Below, piece by piece: positions 15,857 to 23,730 of a DNA stretch of 41,444 bases. A program made the translations under genes and the position numbers. Location: contig CADAHL010000011.1 of assembly GCA_902787755.1 (NCBI GenBank), positions 1 through 41,444 on the forward strand. The letters are read 5' to 3'. The DNA comes from Oscillospiraceae bacterium (GTDB lineage Bacteria; Bacillota; Clostridia; Oscillospirales; Oscillospiraceae). Under the pieces are notes generated by a model. That model was not told the DNA's origin. It did not search any database and was given only the letters and a program-made list of their open reading frames with translations. Within the stretch, counting starts at the first letter, position 1, and each line of letters opens with the position of its first letter.

Positions 15857-15885
15857 ATTATACTGTCTCCGACAGGTTCGGTCAA
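15857..15885 (-). promoter_or_regulatory. Promoter of the PurN-like gene
   Basis: On the minus strand TTGACC (15885-15880), 17-bp spacer, perfect TATAAT (15862-15857). Predicted start near 15850, almost the same base as the predicted plus-strand start. Confidence 0.75.
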
Positions 15886-15900
15886 GGAAAGTGACAAGAT

Positions 15901-17007
15901 ATGACAAAAATTTATCTGATCCGTCACACCCACGCGGAGGGAAACGCCTGCCACATGATGCAGGGCTTCTGGGACGGCGGCGTGACGGAGCTGGGCAAAA
16001 AACAGGCGAAGGCGCTGGAGGCCCGATTCCGGGACCTGCCGGTTGACGCGGTCTATGCCAGCGATTTGTATCGGGCCCGGTACACCGCCGCGGCCATCGC
16101 CGGCCCCCACGGCCTGAGCCTAGTGACGGACCCGGAGCTTCGGGAGCTGAACATCGGCCCCTGGGAGACCCGGTTCTACGCCAATCTCCGGCAGGAGGAC
16201 CCGGAGCGGATGCACCAGTTCCGCTATGACCCCGAGCACTTCTCTCTCCCCGGGGCGGAGACCTTTGCCCAGGTGGCCGAACGGATGCAGCGGGCCATGG
16301 AGCGCATCGCCCGGCGGCATGAGGGCCAGACCGTGGCCGTGGTGAGTCACGGCGCCTCCATCCGCTGCTTTCTCTGGCGGGCCTGCGGGCTGCCTCTGGC
16401 GGACGTGGAGGGCCTGCCCCTGATGCGCAATACCGCCGTCACCACCCTGGCCTGGGAGGACGGGCGCTTCCTCCTGATCGGGATGAACGACGCCAGCCAT
16501 GTCGCCGACCTGAGCCCGGCCCGGACCCCGGATCTGCGGCACGAGCCCCTGGATCTGTGGCGGGACGCCCGGTACTACAAGGACTGTTATCGGAACGCCT
16601 GGCTGGCCGCCCATGGGAATCTGGACGGCTACTTCGCCGACTGGTATCTCCAGGCTGCCCGGGAGCATCAGGCCGCCGACCCCATGGCGGTGCTGAAGCT
16701 TCTGGACGGGGACGAGCCGGTGGGCCTGGTGGATCTGGACACCCGGCGCGGCGCGTCGGAGGGCTGGGGCTGGCTCAGCCTGCTCTATCTGAAGCCGGAA
16801 TACCGGAACCGGGGGCTGGGGATCCAGCTTCTGGCCCGGGCGGTGTTCCACTACCGCAGGCTGGGGCGGAGGGTCCTGCGCCTGAACGTGGCCGAGGAGA
16901 ACGCCCCGGCCCTGGCCTTCTATCGGAGAGAGGGCTTCCGGCTGGCGGAGTCCCGGCCCGACGGGCTGCTGACCCTGGAGAAATCCCTGGGAGGACCGGA
17001 GGAATGA
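15901..17007 (+). CDS. Histidine phosphatase-GNAT acetyltransferase fusion
   Basis: A 368-residue two-domain protein. Residues 1-200 are a phosphoglycerate-mutase-like histidine phosphatase: IYLIRHTHAEGN with nucleophile His9, RELNIGPWE, and VVSHGASIR with the second His at 150. Residues about 215-365 are a GNAT N-acetyltransferase with the acetyl-CoA loop YRNRGLGIQLL (301-311) and LNVAEENAPALAFYRREGF. Both active sites look intact. The substrate cannot be told from the sequence; a coupled dephosphorylation and acetylation of one metabolite is possible. A ribosome site AAGGAAAG precedes ATG 15901. The stop overlaps the start of the next gene (ATGA), so the two are translationally coupled. Confidence 0.85.
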   Translation: MTKIYLIRHTHAEGNACHMMQGFWDGGVTELGKKQAKALEARFRDLPVDAVYASDLYRARYTAAAIAGPHGLSLVTDPELRELNIGPWETRFYANLRQEDPERMHQFRYDPEHFSLPGAETFAQVAERMQRAMERIARRHEGQTVAVVSHGASIRCFLWRACGLPLADVEGLPLMRNTAVTTLAWEDGRFLLIGMNDASHVADLSPARTPDLRHEPLDLWRDARYYKDCYRNAWLAAHGNLDGYFADWYLQAAREHQAADPMAVLKLLDGDEPVGLVDLDTRRGASEGWGWLSLLYLKPEYRNRGLGIQLLARAVFHYRRLGRRVLRLNVAEENAPALAFYRREGFRLAESRPDGLLTLEKSLGGPEE

Positions 17008-18104
17008 AGGAACAGAAGGCAAGGATCCAAAAGCTGGAGATCGCTCCGGGACGGCGGATCCTGGTGATTTCGGATATCCACGGAAACGTGCCCTATCTGG
17101 AGGGCGTGCTGAAAAAGGCGAACTTCGGCCCGGAGGACGAGCTGATCCTCGACGGAGACTTCCTGGAAAAAGGCAAAGAGAGTCTGAGGACCCTGCGGAT
17201 CGTGATGGCCCTGAGCAGGCTGGGCAACACCCACGCCCTGTGCGGCAACTGTGACGACTGGTACGATATCTTCCGTCCGGACTGGGACGATCGGGACGAC
17301 GAGCACATCCTCCGCTACATGCTCTGGCGCAAATCGGGCCTTCTGTGGGACATGTGCAACGCCGCCGGCGTCGACCCCTTCGAGATGGAGGATTTTACCT
17401 CGGTGAAGAAACAGCTGCTCCGGGCCTTCCCGGAGGAGTGGGACTTTCTCAGCCGGCTTCCCCACGCCATCGAGGCCGGGCGCTTTGTCTTTGTCCACGC
17501 CGGCATGCGCCCGGACAAGCCCCTGGAGGAGCATACCGTGGAGGAGCTGGACCGGGTCCCGGCCTTTCTCCGTTCCGGTCTGCGCTTCGACCGCTGGGTG
17601 GTGGTGGGCCACTGGCCGGTGGTGCTCTACGGCGAGGACCGGGTCTGCGCCAATCCCATCATCGGCCGGGACAAGCACATCATCAGCATCGACGGCGGCT
17701 GCGTTCTCAAGGACGACGGGCAGTTAAACTGCCTGATCATCCCCCACCGGGACAGCGAGGACTTTTCCTGGGTCTCCTACGATCCCTTCCCGGAAAAGAC
17801 CGTGCTGGACGATCAGGCCGGGAGCCAGCGCTCCTACTACATCCGCTGGGGCGACAGCAGCGTTCGGGTGCTGGAGCGGGGCGAGGAGTTCTCCCGCTGC
17901 CGCCACGTCCGCACCGGCTACGAGATGGATATTCTCACCAAGTATCTGTTCTCTCCCGGTGAGACCACCGACTGCAACGACTGCACCGACTACGTTCTCC
18001 CTCTGAAGGAGGGCGACCGGGTCTCGGTCATCGAGGAGACCGGCCGGGGATATTTTGTCAAGCACAACGGCACCTCGGGCTGGTACTACGGAAGGCTCAT
18101 ATAA
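17004..18104 (+). CDS. Calcineurin-like metallophosphoesterase with C-terminal SH3-like domain
   Basis: The 366-residue protein has the metal-binding motifs of PPP-type phosphatases in order: VISDIHGN, LDGDFLEKGK (a GDxxDRG variant), CGNCDDWYD (a GNHD variant), VHAGMRP and GHWPVV. About 60 residues at the C-terminus (LKEGDRVSVIEETGRGYFVK, GTSGWYYGRLI) look like a bacterial SH3 domain. ATG 17004 overlaps the stop of the histidine phosphatase fusion by four bases (ATGA); a longer frame upstream is only a shadow of that gene. I infer a protein or nucleotide phosphatase acting with its neighbour. A family A array starts one base after the stop codon. Confidence 0.85.
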   Translation: MKEQKARIQKLEIAPGRRILVISDIHGNVPYLEGVLKKANFGPEDELILDGDFLEKGKESLRTLRIVMALSRLGNTHALCGNCDDWYDIFRPDWDDRDDEHILRYMLWRKSGLLWDMCNAAGVDPFEMEDFTSVKKQLLRAFPEEWDFLSRLPHAIEAGRFVFVHAGMRPDKPLEEHTVEELDRVPAFLRSGLRFDRWVVVGHWPVVLYGEDRVCANPIIGRDKHIISIDGGCVLKDDGQLNCLIIPHRDSEDFSWVSYDPFPEKTVLDDQAGSQRSYYIRWGDSSVRVLERGEEFSRCRHVRTGYEMDILTKYLFSPGETTDCNDCTDYVLPLKEGDRVSVIEETGRGYFVKHNGTSGWYYGRLI

Positions 18105-18105
18105 C

Positions 18106-18432
18106 AATTCGAAGTTCGGAATTCGGAATTGAGCAGACGCGCTGCTATGCCGCGGGGCCGACGCCTACCGATAGGCACGCAGCCCGGCGGCCCGCGCGGG
18201 TCGACGTCTCCTGCCCCCTCTTGGGCAGGCAAGTGCGGCCGAAGGCCGACAGGACCCCTTTCGTCGGCTGCGCCTACACCTCCCCCTGAGGGGGAGGCAA
18301 GCTACACCGATCCTCAATTCGTCGCGAGGCGGCACCGCAACGATTCATGATTCACCCTCGCAGAGGCTGGCCCCTGCGGTATGACAGCAGGTTCTCCCTG
18401 AATTCCGAACTCCGAACTCCGAATTCCGAATT
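18106..18432. mobile_element. Family A heptamer element A2, after the metallophosphoesterase
   Basis: The left array (18106-18130) starts 1 bp after the TAA. The right array (18401-18432) is the inverted counterpart with RTTCGGA units. The 270-bp interior has no convincing gene but three hairpins: CCTGCCC/GGGCAGG (18210-18229), CCTCCCCC/GGGGGAGG (18279-18297) and GCAGAGG/CCCCTGC (18360-18377). The last, with the bases after it, matches the equivalent part of element A1. Confidence 0.7.
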
Positions 18433-18449
18433 TTAACAGAGGTGGTTTT

Positions 18450-18734
18450 ATGACAATTTTAGACCGGCCCTGGCTGATCCTGGCCTTCTGGCTCATCCTC
18501 ATGAGCCTGGTGCTGCTGATCTTCATGGGTCTTGACAAGCAAAAAGCCCGCCGGGGCGCCTGGCGGGTGCCGGAAGCCCGGCTGTTCTTCCTGGCCCTGC
18601 TGGGCGGCGGCCTGGGCGGCTGGATCGGCATGCGGCTGTTTCACCACAAAACCAGGCACTGGACTTTCGCCCTGGGCTTTCCTCTGATCGCCCTGATCCA
18701 ATGGGGCGCGGTCCTGTGGCTCTGGCTGAGATAG
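18450..18734 (+). CDS. DUF1294 family small membrane protein
   Basis: A 94-residue protein with three hydrophobic helices: residues about 8-28, 44-64 and 74-93. The family pattern is MGLDKQKARRGAWRVPEARLFF, then GGGLGGWIGMRLFHHKTRHWTF. Function is unknown. ATG 18450 follows an AGAGGTGG site that lies directly after element A2. The next gene starts 46 bp downstream on the same strand. Confidence 0.88.
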   Translation: MTILDRPWLILAFWLILMSLVLLIFMGLDKQKARRGAWRVPEARLFFLALLGGGLGGWIGMRLFHHKTRHWTFALGFPLIALIQWGAVLWLWLR

Positions 18735-18780
18735 GGGCAACTTGGAGACGAACTCTGAACGAACAAATGGGGGTCTGCTT

Positions 18781-21351
18781 ATGAAAACCGACCAACGCAT
18801 TTCCACCGGCATCGACAGTCTGGACAAGACCATCGACTTTCTCCGCGGCGGGGAGACCGTCACCTGGCAGGTGGAGAATATCGGGGACTACGCCTTCGCC
18901 GCCACCCAGTTTGTCACCCGGGTAGCCCTGACGGGGCAGCGCATCGTCTATCTTCGCTTCGGCGACCACGTGGAGGTGGTCTCCGCTGAGGCGCTGAAAA
19001 ACCGGGGCGCCAACATCCGGGAGTACCGGCTGGATCCGGCGGTGGGCTTTGAGACCTTCTCGGTCCAGGTCCACCGGATCGTAAGCCGGGAGCCGGCGGA
19101 CACCTTCTTCATTTTCGACTGCATCTCCGAGCTGCAGAAATACTGGTTTTCGGATCTGATGGTCTGCAACTTCTTCGTGCTGACCAGCGCCTTTCTGCAG
19201 AAGCGGGGCTCCCTGGCCTACGTGCCCCTGGAGTATGAGCGGCATATCTATGAGACCATCTCCCGGATCCGCCACGCCACCGGCGTGCTGCTGAACATCC
19301 GCACGGTGAACGGCTGTACCTATATCCACCCGGTCAAGGTCCAGGGCCGCCGCACCCCCACCACCTATTTCCCCCTGAAGCTGGAGGGCGGCCGGGGCCG
19401 GATCATCACCTCCAGCGCCGAGACCTACGCCATTTTCGACATCTTCACCCAGACCGGGGAGCGCCGGGACTGCTGGGACAGCATGTTCGACTCGGTTCAG
19501 GCCGGCCACACGGAGCCCACGGACCCGGACGGCGTGGCCCTGAAGGAGAACATCCTCCGCTGTCTGCTGGGCACCGAGCCCAAACGCCTGGAGCTGTGCC
19601 GGAAATACTTCTCCGTCCGGGATCTGATGGAGATCAAAAAGCGGGAGATCGGCACCGGCTGTATCGGCGGCAAGGCCGTAGGCATGCTGCTGGCCCGGAA
19701 CATCATCCGGGACACGGATCCGGAGCTCTACGCCCGGCGCATCGAACCCCATGACTCCTACTTCATCGGCGCGGACGTGTTCTACACTTACGCCGTGCAG
19801 AACGACACCTGGGAGATGCGCACCCGGATGGTGGAGCTGGAGGACTATATCCGCCTGGCCCCGGAGTTCCGGGAGAAGCTGCTTCACGGCAGCTTCATGC
19901 CCTCCATCAAGGAGCAGTTCCTGTCCATGCTGGAGTACTTCGGCCAGTCCCCCATCATCGTGCGCTCCAGCTCCCTGCTGGAGGACGGCATCGGCAACGC
20001 CTTCGCCGGCAAGTACGACAGCGTGTTCTGCCCCAACCAGGGCAGTCTGGAGGAGCGCTACCGGGATTTTGAGAACGCGGTGCGCACCGTCTATGCCAGC
20101 ACGGTCTCTCCCGAGGCCTTCCGCTACCGGGCCGACCGGAACCTGATGGATCGGGACGAGCAGATGGCCCTCTTGGTCATGCGGGTCTGCGGCGACATCC
20201 ACGGCGACTACTACTATCCCCATGTGGCCGGGGTGGGCCACTCGGTGAACCTGTACATTAACGGCCCCGAGGCGGCCGGCAACAACAAGGGCATGCTCCG
20301 GGTGGTCTTCGGCATGGGCACCCGGGCGGTGGACCGGGAGGCGGACGACTATGCCCGCTTTATTCGCCTGGACGATCCCACGGCCCCGCCCATGGTGGAG
20401 TACGGGGACGAGTACCGCTTCTCCCAGCACCACGTGGACGTGATCGACCTGAAAAACGACCGCTTCTGCACCGTGGATCTGGAGCAGATCCGAAAACCGG
20501 ACCTGCACACCGACGCCTCCCTGTTCCTGGAGCCGGATTTCGCCACTCTGGCCCGGTATCGGGAGCTGGGTCTCCGGGAGCCGGTACCGGAGCTGATGAG
20601 CTTCTCCAAGCTGCTGAAGAAGACCGACTTTGCCCCGGTGATGACCCGGCTCATGCAGATCGTGGCGGAGAAGTACGAGTACCCGGTGGACGTGGAGTAC
20701 GCCTGCAACTTCCTGCCCGACGGGGACTACCGGGTGAACCTGCTCCAGTGCCGCACCATCCAGACCCACGGGCTGGGTCAGGCCGGCGTCATGCCCAAGG
20801 TCCGGGCCTTCTACTGGCGCATCCACGGCAACTTCATGGGCGGCAACGCGGCCATCCCGGTGCGCTACGTGGTCTCGGTCCAGGTGGAGCCCTATCTGGA
20901 TCTGCCGGAGACCCGGAAATACCAGGTGGCCCGGCAGGTGGGCAAGCTGAATCTGCTGCTGCAGGGAAAGAACGCCATTCTCATGGGCCCGGGCCGCTGG
21001 GGCACCACCACCCCCAGTCTGGGCGTTCCGGTGAGCTTTGCGGAGATCAGCAAGTTTTCCTGCATGTGCGAGGTGGCCTACAAGTCCCACGGGCTGCGGC
21101 CGGAGCTGAGCTATGGCAGCCACTTCTTCCAGGACCTGGTGGAGAGCGGCATCTTCTACGCCGCCCTGTATCGGGGCGAGGAGGGCTGCGACTTCGATCA
21201 GGCCCTGCTGGACGCCTGCCCGGATCTCTACACCGAGCTGACCGGGGATGAGGCTCTCCGGGGCGTCATCAAGGTCTACGACCTGGGCCAGCCCGGCGGC
21301 ATCCTCTACGCGGAGATGGCCGGTCAGGACTGCTTCCTGGGCGCGCTGTGA
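18781..21351 (+). CDS. KaiC-like N-domain fused to PEP synthase/PPDK-type domain
   Basis: An 856-residue protein. The first 250 residues look like a RecA/KaiC-type domain (STGIDSLDKTIDFLRGGETV, and a Walker-B-like FFIFDCISEL), but the Walker A lysine is missing: WQVENIGDYAFAATQF stands where GxxxxGK should be. From about residue 390 comes an ATP-grasp domain like the N-terminus of pyruvate phosphate dikinase or PEP synthase (SPIIVRSSSLLEDG, then AFAGKYDSVF). The phospho-His swivelling domain and the PEP barrel are absent, so it cannot be a complete dikinase. The role is unknown; a kinase-like or nucleotide-sensing function is inferred. ATG 18781 follows GGGGGT. A degenerate family A array overlaps the stop codon. 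Confidence 0.8.
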   Translation: MKTDQRISTGIDSLDKTIDFLRGGETVTWQVENIGDYAFAATQFVTRVALTGQRIVYLRFGDHVEVVSAEALKNRGANIREYRLDPAVGFETFSVQVHRIVSREPADTFFIFDCISELQKYWFSDLMVCNFFVLTSAFLQKRGSLAYVPLEYERHIYETISRIRHATGVLLNIRTVNGCTYIHPVKVQGRRTPTTYFPLKLEGGRGRIITSSAETYAIFDIFTQTGERRDCWDSMFDSVQAGHTEPTDPDGVALKENILRCLLGTEPKRLELCRKYFSVRDLMEIKKREIGTGCIGGKAVGMLLARNIIRDTDPELYARRIEPHDSYFIGADVFYTYAVQNDTWEMRTRMVELEDYIRLAPEFREKLLHGSFMPSIKEQFLSMLEYFGQSPIIVRSSSLLEDGIGNAFAGKYDSVFCPNQGSLEERYRDFENAVRTVYASTVSPEAFRYRADRNLMDRDEQMALLVMRVCGDIHGDYYYPHVAGVGHSVNLYINGPEAAGNNKGMLRVVFGMGTRAVDREADDYARFIRLDDPTAPPMVEYGDEYRFSQHHVDVIDLKNDRFCTVDLEQIRKPDLHTDASLFLEPDFATLARYRELGLREPVPELMSFSKLLKKTDFAPVMTRLMQIVAEKYEYPVDVEYACNFLPDGDYRVNLLQCRTIQTHGLGQAGVMPKVRAFYWRIHGNFMGGNAAIPVRYVVSVQVEPYLDLPETRKYQVARQVGKLNLLLQGKNAILMGPGRWGTTTPSLGVPVSFAEISKFSCMCEVAYKSHGLRPELSYGSHFFQDLVESGIFYAALYRGEEGCDFDQALLDACPDLYTELTGDEALRGVIKVYDLGQPGGILYAEMAGQDCFLGAL

Positions 21352-21368
21352 ATGCGGAGTTTGGAATG
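21351..21368 (+). repeat. Degenerate family A heptamers after the PPDK-like gene
   Basis: AATGCGGAGTTTGGAATG starts inside the TGA stop and matches the AATTCGGAGTTCGGAAT pattern with changes. No inverted partner is visible downstream, so it looks like a decayed or solo end. Confidence 0.45.
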
Positions 21369-21442
21369 ATCCGTAAACCCAGCGGGTTCGTCCTCTCATA
21401 AGTTGTTTCCTTCGCCGCCCAACGAACCGCCGATATCACGAC

Positions 21443-21488
21443 AAAGAATCCCCGAAGGATCCGGGAACGGATCCTTCGGGGATTCTTT
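21443..21488. terminator. Strong bidirectional terminator
   Basis: A perfect 20-bp stem (21443-21462 with 21469-21488) and a 6-base loop GGGAAC, with TTT on each side, between the convergent PPDK-like and lipoprotein genes. Confidence 0.95.
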
Positions 21489-21527
21489 GTGCGGTTTCAA
21501 TTACCCAATTTCGCCCTGTCGATTCCC

Positions 21528-22271
21528 TCAGGCTGCGGAGAACAGACCCGCCAGAGCGGCGGGGCCTTCGCCGGTGAAGTCGCCCAGGGTGATGACGGCG
21601 ATGTAGCTGCCGACCTTGATATAAGCCTGCTGGGCCTGGTAAGTCATACCGTTGACGTCGGCCTGGATCAGCATGCCGTGGCGGGTCTGGCCGCCCAGGT
21701 CAATGGTGTTGATCTCCCAGGAGATGTTGCTAAAGCCCGCGTCCTCCAGCTGAGACTCCAGGTTCTGGGTGCTCATGTCCACGAAGGTCTCCTCGTCCAT
21801 CACCGTACCGTACAGCAGGCCCAGGTTCTGGATCAGGATGTTGATGGTCTGGGTGCCGTCCGGCTTCTGGGCGTAGAAATCGTAGAACATGTCGATCTTG
21901 TTCATCTGCTCCTTGAAGGTCTCGCTCTGGAACAGCTCAGCGGTCTGGCCGACCATCTGGGCCAGCTCGTCCTGGCTGGCGATATACCAATCGCTGTTCA
22001 GGTCGCAGGCGATGCCCAGGGAGCTGTTCTCATAGTGGCCGCCGGAAACAGAACCGATCTGCAGCTCGGCCTCGGAGGGGGCGGGCTCGGCAGGGGTCTC
22101 AGGCTCTGCGGGGGTCTCAGGCTCGGCCGGAGTTTCGGGCTCGGCGGGCTTTTCCTGGACCGCCTGGGTCACCGTGGAAAAGGATCCGCTCACGTCTTCT
22201 TTGGTCTGGCCGCAGGCGCACAGGGCAAAAACCATGGTCAGAGCCAGGATCAGGGCTAACAGTTTTTTCAT
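21528..22271 (-). CDS. Secreted lipoprotein with Pro/Glu/Thr repeat linker
   Basis: A 247-residue exported lipoprotein. The N-terminus MKKLLALILALTMVFALCAC has a signal peptide and lipobox ending in Cys. It is followed by a disordered linker with repeats of PETPAE (about residues 45-70), then a globular domain of about 165 residues with no family I recognise. ATG 22271 is preceded by GAGGAGAAA; an upstream in-frame ATG is less likely because the signal peptide would be displaced. It is the last gene of the leftward mutS-CPBP-trmO series, 71 bp after trmO. The domain may be a surface binding or proteolytic-processing substrate, but function is unknown. Confidence 0.8.
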   Translation of the reverse strand: MKKLLALILALTMVFALCACGQTKEDVSGSFSTVTQAVQEKPAEPETPAEPETPAEPETPAEPAPSEAELQIGSVSGGHYENSSLGIACDLNSDWYIASQDELAQMVGQTAELFQSETFKEQMNKIDMFYDFYAQKPDGTQTINILIQNLGLLYGTVMDEETFVDMSTQNLESQLEDAGFSNISWEINTIDLGGQTRHGMLIQADVNGMTYQAQQAYIKVGSYIAVITLGDFTGEGPAALAGLFSAA

Positions 22272-22342
22272 GTTTCTTTTCTCCTCATGTATCATTATTT
22301 TTGGGGTCGCTGTTTGATTGGCCGGGCTCGGCGCTTCATGAC

Positions 22343-23029
22343 CTAAGCGCTCTGTTCGACGCCGCAGACCAGCACTTTGTTCCCGGTCACCCGGAACCTT
22401 ACGTTGTATCCGGCAAAGCGCAGTCCGTAGATGCGCTCCGGATCCTTCTGGTACCGGGGCCGGGGATCGTTTTTCAGGATGCCCCGGAGGGCGGGGCGCT
22501 TTTCCGGCGGGAGCCTCTCCTCCAGCTCGGGCGGGAAGTCCAGCTCCAGGGTCTCTCCCGGATCCGGGGCAAAGCCCGAAAGGGCCTCGGGATGGCAGTC
22601 GGCATAGGGAAGATAGGGCTTGATGTCGTAGATGGGGGTGCCGGCCATCAGGTCGGCGCCGGCCACCCGCAGCACTTTGCCCTCCGGGCTGTCCTCGATC
22701 GACAGCAGCCGTACGCAGCTCAGGCCCAGGGGGTTGGGCCGGAAGGGCGATCGGGTGGCGAAGACGCCCAGCCGGGTATTGCCGCCCAGACGGGGCGGGC
22801 GCACCGTGGGAGACCAGTCCTGCCGGACGGCGCCGGAGAATTCCCAGATCAGCCAGACGTGGCTGAAGCCCTCCAGGCCCCGGAGAGCGTCGGGGTTCCG
22901 GAACTCCGGCTCGAAGACCACCAGGCCCTCCAGCTCCGGCACGATCCCCGCCTGCCTGGGCAGCCCGAATTTCTCATCCAGATCGCTCCTCAGCCGGGCG
23001 ATGGGCCGAATGTTCAGTTCTCCTTCCAT
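22343..23029 (-). CDS. trmO: TrmO-like tRNA t6A37 N6-methyltransferase (TsaA family)
   Basis: TrmO transfers a methyl group from SAM to the N6-threonylcarbamoyl adenosine at position 37 of certain tRNAs. The 228 residues show IRPIARLRSDLDEKFGLPRQ, LEGFSHVWLIWEFSG, the SAM-binding RLGVFATRSPFRPNPLGLS and DIKPYLPYADC, all TsaA/TrmO marks. It also has a C-terminal extension with LRFAGYNVRFRV. ATG 23029 lies 2 bp after the CPBP stop; its GGGAGG site is inside the end of that gene. A longer frame exists but would overlap it. Confidence 0.92.
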   Translation of the reverse strand: MEGELNIRPIARLRSDLDEKFGLPRQAGIVPELEGLVVFEPEFRNPDALRGLEGFSHVWLIWEFSGAVRQDWSPTVRPPRLGGNTRLGVFATRSPFRPNPLGLSCVRLLSIEDSPEGKVLRVAGADLMAGTPIYDIKPYLPYADCHPEALSGFAPDPGETLELDFPPELEERLPPEKRPALRGILKNDPRPRYQKDPERIYGLRFAGYNVRFRVTGNKVLVCGVEQSA

Positions 23030-23031
23030 CG

Positions 23032-23730
23032 CTACGCGCCTCCCATGCCCAGAAGCCACACGGACACGCCGTTGTTGAGCATGTGCAGGAAGATACTGCA
23101 CCAGATGCTTCCGGTATTGTCATAGCACCAGGCCAGCAGAAAGGCCGCGGGCAGATACTGCACCACGAAGATGATCTGGCTGGGGTCCACCAGAGCAAAG
23201 CTCCAGACGTGATAGGCCGCGAAGACCGCAATGGTGACCACATAGGCCAGGGCCTTGTTTTTCCGACGGATGGTGCCGAACAGGCCCGCCCGGAACAGCA
23301 GCTCCTCGGCGATGGGCGCCAGGAAGATCACCACGCCGGCCATGGGGCCGTAGCTCTCGTCCAGCATCTCCATCACGGCGTCGTTGTTGGGGTTCAGGTC
23401 CTCCACAAAGGGGTAGAGGATCAGGTTTACCGCCATATTTCCCAGCAGGATCAGCCCGTAGCACACGGCGATGATCCGCAGGTTCAGGGCCAGGCGGTCG
23501 CACAGGGGGTCAAAGTCCCGGCGCAGCGCCGTAAAATTGACCGCCACCAGTACCAGGCAGCTGACGCCGTAGTAAACGAGGTTGATCTCCAGCTCGTCAA
23601 GCCCGGGAAACAGCAGCACCAGCGCCACGGGCAGGCCGATCAGGTGCATCGGCAGCCACAGCAGGGTCAGGATCCGCTGGGCAAGGCTCAGGCTGCCCGG
23701 CGCGGGAAGGGGATGTTCTCTCCTGCTCAT
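23032..23730 (-). CDS. CPBP family intramembrane metalloprotease
   Basis: A 232-residue membrane protein with about seven hydrophobic helices. The CPBP (Abi/CAAX protease-like) motifs are present: APIAEELLFRAGLFG with the EExxxR pair, FAAYHVWSF with the metal-binding His, and SIFLHMLNNGVS with the second His. It is thus an intact putative intramembrane protease of unknown substrate. ATG 23730 overlaps the mutS stop (ATGA), so it is coupled to mutS. Confidence 0.88.
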   Translation of the reverse strand: MSRREHPLPAPGSLSLAQRILTLLWLPMHLIGLPVALVLLFPGLDELEINLVYYGVSCLVLVAVNFTALRRDFDPLCDRLALNLRIIAVCYGLILLGNMAVNLILYPFVEDLNPNNDAVMEMLDESYGPMAGVVIFLAPIAEELLFRAGLFGTIRRKNKALAYVVTIAVFAAYHVWSFALVDPSQIIFVVQYLPAAFLLAWCYDNTGSIWCSIFLHMLNNGVSVWLLGMGGA

